Notes under the pieces: generated by a model | The model's database searches: none | Told to the model about the DNA's origin: nothing | Seen by the model: the letters and a program-made list of their open reading frames with translations, nothing else | Made by a program: the position numbers and the translations under genes | Shown: positions 7,355 to 10,571 of the stretch, in pieces | Layout: each line of letters starts with the position of its first letter | Numbering within the stretch: the first letter of the stretch is position 1 | Assembly (NCBI GenBank): GCA_023384315.1 | Contig: JAHDWY010000084.1 | Coordinates: 1 to 10,571, forward strand | From: Candidatus Hydrogenedentota bacterium | Lineage (GTDB): Bacteria > Hydrogenedentota > Hydrogenedentia > Hydrogenedentales > SLHB01 | Direction of reading: 5' to 3' | Length of the DNA: 10,571 nt

Positions 7355-8209
7355 TCACTTTCCGCCGCGCGCGATGAACCCCATGATCAATCGGTCCACC
7401 CAGCGCGACGGCAGGATCTCCAGCGCGAGGCGAATCCGTGCATCCGTGCCGACCAGATAGCGCGTCTTCGGACGCCGGGCTGTCAGCGCATGGTATACCG
7501 CGCGGACGACCGTCTCGGGCGGCGCGGCCTTCGAGGCCATCTTCACAGCGGTCGCGCGCGCCGCGGTCATCTGGGTCCCATACAGGTCATGCGCCTTCTC
7601 GGGAAGCTCGCTGAGCATCCGGTCGGCCAAAGCCAGCGACTTCTCCCAGATCGGGGTCGCGATGTCGCCGGGTTCAACCAACGATACAGGGATACTCCAA
7701 GCGCTCAGTTCCAGTCGCAATGCGTCGGCCAAGGCTTCAATCGCGTGTTTCGAGGCGCCGTAGCCCCCTTGAAATGGCGTCACCGCTTTCCCGTCGATGC
7801 TTCCGATCATGACGATTCGGCCTCGGCCCTTCCGGATGAGCGGGAGAAAAGCCTGGGTCACCGCAATCTGTCCAATGACGTTGACCTCAAGTTGATCCCG
7901 CAAGCGCTCCAAGGGCAGGAACTCCAGAGGACCCGGAATATCGACACCAGCATTGTTCACCAAGCCCCATAAACCAGATTCACATTCCGCGGAGACCCGC
8001 TCCACCGCACGGGCGATGGAATCCGAATCGGTGACGTCGAGTTGGATAGGAACGATGGCGTTCATCCCCTCAAGCGCGGTTGCCCCCTCCTGGGGGAGGT
8101 GAGTTCCAAAAATTCGAAAACCCTCGCGAGCCAGCCGCTCTGCGCAGGCGCGCCCAATCCCGGAGCTTGCACCAGTTATTACGACGGCCTTGCTGGATTC
8201 AGCAGACAC
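7355..8209 (-). CDS. Classical short-chain dehydrogenase/reductase (SDR)
   Basis: The 284-residue protein has a full classical SDR set. TGASSGIG (12-19) is the cofactor glycine motif. D58 in QLDVTD stacks near adenine, NNAG is at 85-88, and N110 is in EVNVIG. S137 is in MIGSIDG, with Y150 and K154 in YGASK. LVEPGDIATPIW follows. The C-terminal extension of about 90 residues and the overall pattern resemble retinol/17-beta-hydroxysteroid-type SDRs, so an NAD(P)-dependent alcohol or ketone oxidoreductase is likely. The substrate is not inferable. The GTG start at 8209 is preceded by GGAGG with a 9-base gap, and it lies inside the end of the aminotransferase gene (11-base overlap), which implies translational coupling. 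Confidence 0.93.
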   Translation of the reverse strand: MSAESSKAVVITGASSGIGRACAERLAREGFRIFGTHLPQEGATALEGMNAIVPIQLDVTDSDSIARAVERVSAECESGLWGLVNNAGVDIPGPLEFLPLERLRDQLEVNVIGQIAVTQAFLPLIRKGRGRIVMIGSIDGKAVTPFQGGYGASKHAIEALADALRLELSAWSIPVSLVEPGDIATPIWEKSLALADRMLSELPEKAHDLYGTQMTAARATAVKMASKAAPPETVVRAVYHALTARRPKTRYLVGTDARIRLALEILPSRWVDRLIMGFIARGGK

Positions 8210-9368
8210 GCTTCAGCACCTCCACGACACGATCCAATTCCTCGCTCGTATTGTAAAAATGCGGCGAAAAGCGCAAGAACATGTCTCCCGCGCGGTTCTG
8301 CCGGCACGAGACCGTGATCCCTTCCTCTTCCAAGGCCTGCGCAACGGGCTTCAATTCTTTGGTCGGATGGCGAACCGTGAGAATTCCGGACGTTGACGAC
8401 TCGGGGTGATTGTCGGCATGCCCGTAGATTTCGAATCCGAGCGGAAGTAGTCGCTCGACCAATTCACGTCGAAGCTCCAGGATCCGCCCCGCAACCTGGT
8501 CGATACCGGCATCTTCCAGAAGCTTCAGGGCCGCCGTCATCCCGATGATCCCCGGCAGGTTCAGCATCCCCGGTTCGTACCCCCGGCCACCCGGCTCGAA
8601 TTCGATCCGGTCCTGCGCGACGAATTCCGGAGACCGCACGTTCCAACTTCCAAGAAGCGACGGCCGAAGCAGGCCCTGACGCTCTTTTCTGATGTAAACG
8701 ATACCAGCCCCGGCAGGACCAAGCATCCACTTGTGCGAATCGGCGCTCAAGAAATCCACATGTTCAACTGACAAGGGAAAAGCGCCCAGCGTTTGAATCG
8801 CATCCAGACAAAACAGGACCCCCCGCTTCTGTAATCGATGTCCAATATCATCGACATCTACCCGGTATCCGCTCAAGAAGTTGCAGGTCGCCAGCGTCAC
8901 CAACCGCGTTCGCTGCGACAAAGCCGCCTTAACGGTCTTCCACGTGATCGCACCGGGACGCTCGGGCGCAAGCGCAACCGGACGGACGCCGCGCCGCTCC
9001 AGCTCGGTCCACGCATACACATTCGCCGGGTAGTCGTCCGGGTAATACACGACCTCATCGCCGGACTCCCAGGGGATACCGTTCGCCACCAGGCTGAGCC
9101 CCAGGGAAGTCGGACCCAGCAGCGCGATTTCCTCGGACGAACACCCCAGCACCCGGGCGCTCACCTGCCGCGCCGCGAGGACTTGCCCGTTTACCCAACC
9201 GTTCTCCTGGGCATGCCGCGACCCCCGGCGGCAGAACTCTTCAATCGCCTCACAAGCGCACCGCGGAAGGGGGCACACCCCCGCATGGGCCAGAAAGATC
9301 CGTTCAGCCGTAACGGGGAACGCGTAGTTGCGGGTCTCTTCTGAAGCGAGAATTTCCTGGATGGTCAC
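8199..9368 (-). CDS. Class V PLP-dependent aminotransferase-fold enzyme
   Basis: The 389-residue protein belongs to the class V (cysteine desulfurase / isopenicillin N epimerase-like) group. The PLP-binding Lys213 is in SADSHKWMLGPAG. Asp189 and Gln192 in CLDAIQTLG contact the pyridine ring, and IFLAHAGVCPLP (24-35) is the N-terminal substrate loop. The C-terminal LRFSPHFYNTSEEL holds the usual Arg. The SufS-type catalytic Cys loop is not clearly present, although a Cys occurs in TVSCRQNR. A transaminase, epimerase or lyase role is therefore as likely as sulfur mobilisation. GTG 9368 was chosen because GGAGGGAGGAA precedes it by 7 bases. The frame stays open upstream to a TTG at 9443, but that stretch is AT-rich and reads as leader. 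The gene heads a two-gene unit with the SDR. Confidence 0.9.
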   Translation of the reverse strand: MTIQEILASEETRNYAFPVTAERIFLAHAGVCPLPRCACEAIEEFCRRGSRHAQENGWVNGQVLAARQVSARVLGCSSEEIALLGPTSLGLSLVANGIPWESGDEVVYYPDDYPANVYAWTELERRGVRPVALAPERPGAITWKTVKAALSQRTRLVTLATCNFLSGYRVDVDDIGHRLQKRGVLFCLDAIQTLGAFPLSVEHVDFLSADSHKWMLGPAGAGIVYIRKERQGLLRPSLLGSWNVRSPEFVAQDRIEFEPGGRGYEPGMLNLPGIIGMTAALKLLEDAGIDQVAGRILELRRELVERLLPLGFEIYGHADNHPESSTSGILTVRHPTKELKPVAQALEEEGITVSCRQNRAGDMFLRFSPHFYNTSEELDRVVEVLKRVC

Positions 9369-9386
9369 AAGGGCATTCCTCCCTCC
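9365..9386 (-). promoter_or_regulatory. Ribosome binding site and three-codon ORF overlapping the aminotransferase start
   Basis: On the minus strand GGAGGGAGGAA (9376-9386) is followed by ATG (9374-9376) CCC TTG TGA (9365-9367). The TGA overlaps the GTG start at 9366-9368 in a GTGA arrangement. The same purine tract could serve both starts, so the tiny ORF may tune initiation of the enzyme or be accidental. Confidence 0.4.
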
Positions 9387-9428
9387 GATTCGGAAACAAA
9401 GTAAATTTTCAAACACATTATTCTTGTG

Positions 9429-9457
9429 TTGATAAGAAACCAATAGTCGTCGAACAA
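9429..9457 (-). promoter_or_regulatory. Candidate promoter for the aminotransferase-SDR unit
   Basis: On the minus strand TTGTTC (9452-9457), a 17-bp spacer and TATCAA (9429-9434) form a moderate sigma-70-like pair. It would give a leader of about 55 bases before GTG 9368. An AATAAT hexamer at 9417-9422 is an alternative -10. The near DnaA box at 9427-9435 overlaps the proposed -10. Confidence 0.3.
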
Positions 9458-9536
9458 CGAACGCAGCGGCAATGATTTACAGAACAGAAGTCCGTTCCAA
9501 AGATACGTTAGTGTTTCACCATCGTTTCAAAAGTGT

Positions 9537-9551
9537 TTTTATTGAATAAAA
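9537..9551. repeat. AT-rich palindrome
   Basis: TTTTATTGAATAAAA is a perfect 7-bp inverted repeat around a central G. It sits beside an ATAATATATA stretch. It could be an operator or simply low-complexity AT sequence. AGTGTTT occurs twice just before or at its left edge (9510-9516 and 9532-9538). Confidence 0.4.
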
Positions 9552-9609
9552 CATAATATATACGCACCAGTTCTTGCGGGTTCACCAGATACTAGGCCGA
9601 TCAAAGCGT

Positions 9610-9618
9610 TTATCCACA
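9610..9618 (+). promoter_or_regulatory. Perfect DnaA-box nonamer
   Basis: TTATCCACA is identical to the consensus high-affinity DnaA box. A second site on the other strand at 9427-9435 (TTATCAACA) differs at one base. No dnaA, dnaN or other usual origin neighbour is in the window. A single exact nonamer can occur by chance, so function is unproven. Confidence 0.35.
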
Positions 9619-9637
9619 CCTACACTTCAAGCCGCTT

Positions 9638-9651
9638 CTCGCGGTCGCGAG
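9638..9651. repeat. GC inverted repeat just after the glycosyltransferase stop
   Basis: CTCGCG-GT-CGCGAG has a 6-bp stem and a 2-base spacer, 11 bases beyond the minus-strand stop at 9663. The short loop and lack of a T-run argue against an efficient intrinsic terminator. A protein-binding palindrome is the alternative. Confidence 0.35.
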
Positions 9652-9662
9652 TAAATGATAAT

Positions 9663-10571
9663 TCACCAAAGACCCAGCGACTCCAACCAGCCAAGAAACT
9701 GCTTGGCCCGCGCCGAGGTCGTGTGATATGCGAGAAAATGCTCGCGTCCCGCACGAGCGATTGTCATGGCTTCATCCGGATGGGCGAGGTAGTGCTCCAA
9801 CTTCTCCTCCAGCTCTGGCAAATCGTCGAAGAACACCGCCGACCCGCCATCCACGAAGTCGTGCGGGCTCCGGATGGGGGGCCGCTCCGCAAGCAACATC
9901 ACCCCGTGAGCGGGTAGTTCCCAGTACCGGACCGTATCGTAGCCATATCCGAAGAGGGACAGGCCCATCCGCGCCCCCTCCAGCGTGGCCCGGTACTCCG
10001 CCTGCGAAAAGGTCTGGTCCATGTTCCGCCCCAACTTCCCGGAGAGCCAGTCCAGGTACAAGGCGCGGGTCCCGAAGATACGCTTCCCCGCCCAAAACAG
10101 GTCGTGGGTTCGCTCCCAGGATACCGATTCCGGCACAAGCCGGTCGGGATAGCCAAACGGCAGAGGAAAGCTGTTCTCCCCATACGCGAAGCCGGCCAGC
10201 ATCTCCCGCTTGAAATAGGCGGCCACGGAGGCCCGGCCCAGATATTCCAAGGCGCTGGATAACAGGCTATGCGGATCGTCCCACGGATCGTACACCACCA
10301 CGGGTACCCCGCTCCCGGCCTCGAGGAAACGCCGGACCGTATCGCGATAGGCCCGCTGCACGACGTCCGCGAACAGAATGAGGTCGAACCGGCCCTCGCG
10401 CAGCTCTTCCACCAACTGCTCCGGCGACCGCGGTTCGCCGGGGTAGTCGAAGACGCAAGGATAGTTCAGCGCCGACTCCGGACGTTGCCCGTGCAGGGTG
10501 GGCTTCCAGGGAAACTCGACGACGTTCTCCGCGCCCAACACGCTGCAAAGACCATCGAACAGCGAGTCCAT
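9663..10571 (-). CDS. CgeB-like glycosyltransferase (probably 5' truncated by window edge)
   Basis: About 302 residues are visible. The first visible codon is an ATG at the extreme right edge, but the sequence DSLFDGLCSVLG looks like the first helix of a GT-B N-terminal domain that normally follows a short MKILxx strand. The real start is therefore probably outside. FDLILFAD and PVVVYDPWDD are Rossmann-like strands. The C-terminal part, SLFGYGYDTVRYWELPAHGVMLL followed by DDLPELEEKLEHYLAHPDEA and AGREHFLAYHTTSARAKQFL, matches the Glyco_trans_1_2/CgeB pattern (PF13524). It is probably a cytosolic or peripheral retaining glycosyltransferase. Donor and acceptor are unknown. It lies upstream of the AT-rich island on the same strand as the aminotransferase, but 294 bases of island make a shared operon doubtful. 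Confidence 0.78.
   Translation of the reverse strand: MDSLFDGLCSVLGAENVVEFPWKPTLHGQRPESALNYPCVFDYPGEPRSPEQLVEELREGRFDLILFADVVQRAYRDTVRRFLEAGSGVPVVVYDPWDDPHSLLSSALEYLGRASVAAYFKREMLAGFAYGENSFPLPFGYPDRLVPESVSWERTHDLFWAGKRIFGTRALYLDWLSGKLGRNMDQTFSQAEYRATLEGARMGLSLFGYGYDTVRYWELPAHGVMLLAERPPIRSPHDFVDGGSAVFFDDLPELEEKLEHYLAHPDEAMTIARAGREHFLAYHTTSARAKQFLGWLESLGLW

Larger units (their letters stand above)
9369..9662. other. AT-rich gene-free island between two minus-strand genes
   Basis: These 294 bases are visibly AT-richer than the surrounding genes, most strongly at about 9535-9565 (TATATA-containing) and at 9395-9425. I found no credible ORF or RNA gene. The island contains a candidate promoter for the aminotransferase gene, one perfect DnaA-box nonamer, one near match, an AT palindrome and a GC inverted repeat, each listed separately. 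It probably serves mainly as leader and promoter region. Confidence 0.6.

Noticed and set aside
8199..9368. Naming the class V enzyme SufS/IscS
   Set aside because: The PLP-binding features fit the fold, but the catalytic cysteine loop is not recognisable and no Suf/Isc neighbours are present.
9369..9443. Longer aminotransferase starting at TTG 9443
   Set aside because: The extra 25 residues come from AT-rich leader sequence, and the GTG at 9368 has a near-ideal Shine-Dalgarno.
9510..9538. parS-like ParB site suggested by GTTTCAC and repeated AGTGTTT
   Set aside because: The second half of the parS palindrome is absent.
9369..9662. Chromosomal or plasmid replication origin
   Set aside because: There is only one perfect DnaA box and one near match, no iterons, and no dnaA, dnaN or rep gene nearby; kept only as a low-confidence finding.

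Overview
This is a GC-rich bacterial window with closely spaced genes and frequent GTG or TTG starts. It carries chromosomal metabolic and envelope genes; I see no rRNA, tRNA, CRISPR array, phage genes or transposase. The lineage cannot be fixed from the sequence. The GCCCC-GGA-GGGGC hairpin repeats, a eukaryote-like acyl-CoA-binding protein and paired GT39-type membrane glycosyltransferases would suit an environmental lineage of the Planctomycetota or Hydrogenedentota kind. That is a low-confidence inference.

Layout, left half. The window opens inside a dienelactone-hydrolase-family gene (+). It converges, with a 5-bp gap, on a nagD-like HAD phosphatase (-). A 431-bp gene-free stretch follows (1304-1734). 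It holds a candidate nagD promoter and a roughly 304-bp element (1408-1711) bounded by 31-nt imperfect inverted repeats, with two copies of a GC-rich hairpin inside. Next is a Nudix hydrolase (-), divergent from a long + strand cluster. That cluster is two overlapping GT39/ArnT-like integral membrane glycosyltransferases, nagB (glucosamine-6-phosphate deaminase), a small acyl-CoA-binding protein and a MaoC/NodN-type hydratase.

Layout, right half. The MaoC gene converges, with a 9-bp gap, on a - strand pair. This pair is a class V PLP-dependent aminotransferase-fold enzyme followed by an SDR oxidoreductase whose GTG start overlaps the aminotransferase end by 11 bases. Upstream of the pair is a 294-bp AT-rich gene-free island (9369-9662). 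It contains a perfect DnaA-box nonamer, a near match, an AT palindrome and a GC inverted repeat. The window ends inside a CgeB-like glycosyltransferase gene (-).

How the genes may work together. nagB and nagD are amino-sugar catabolism genes that sit in one operon in E. coli. Here they lie about 4.4 kb apart on opposite strands. The two GT39 proteins and the partial CgeB-like enzyme point to surface glycan or glycolipid assembly. ACBP and MaoC form a small acyl-CoA module. The aminotransferase-SDR pair is probably translationally coupled but its substrate cannot be read from sequence. I did not find a clearly new multi-gene system. The most unusual items are the inverted-repeat-bounded element, the AT-rich island, and the aminotransferase start, which overlaps a three-codon ORF.
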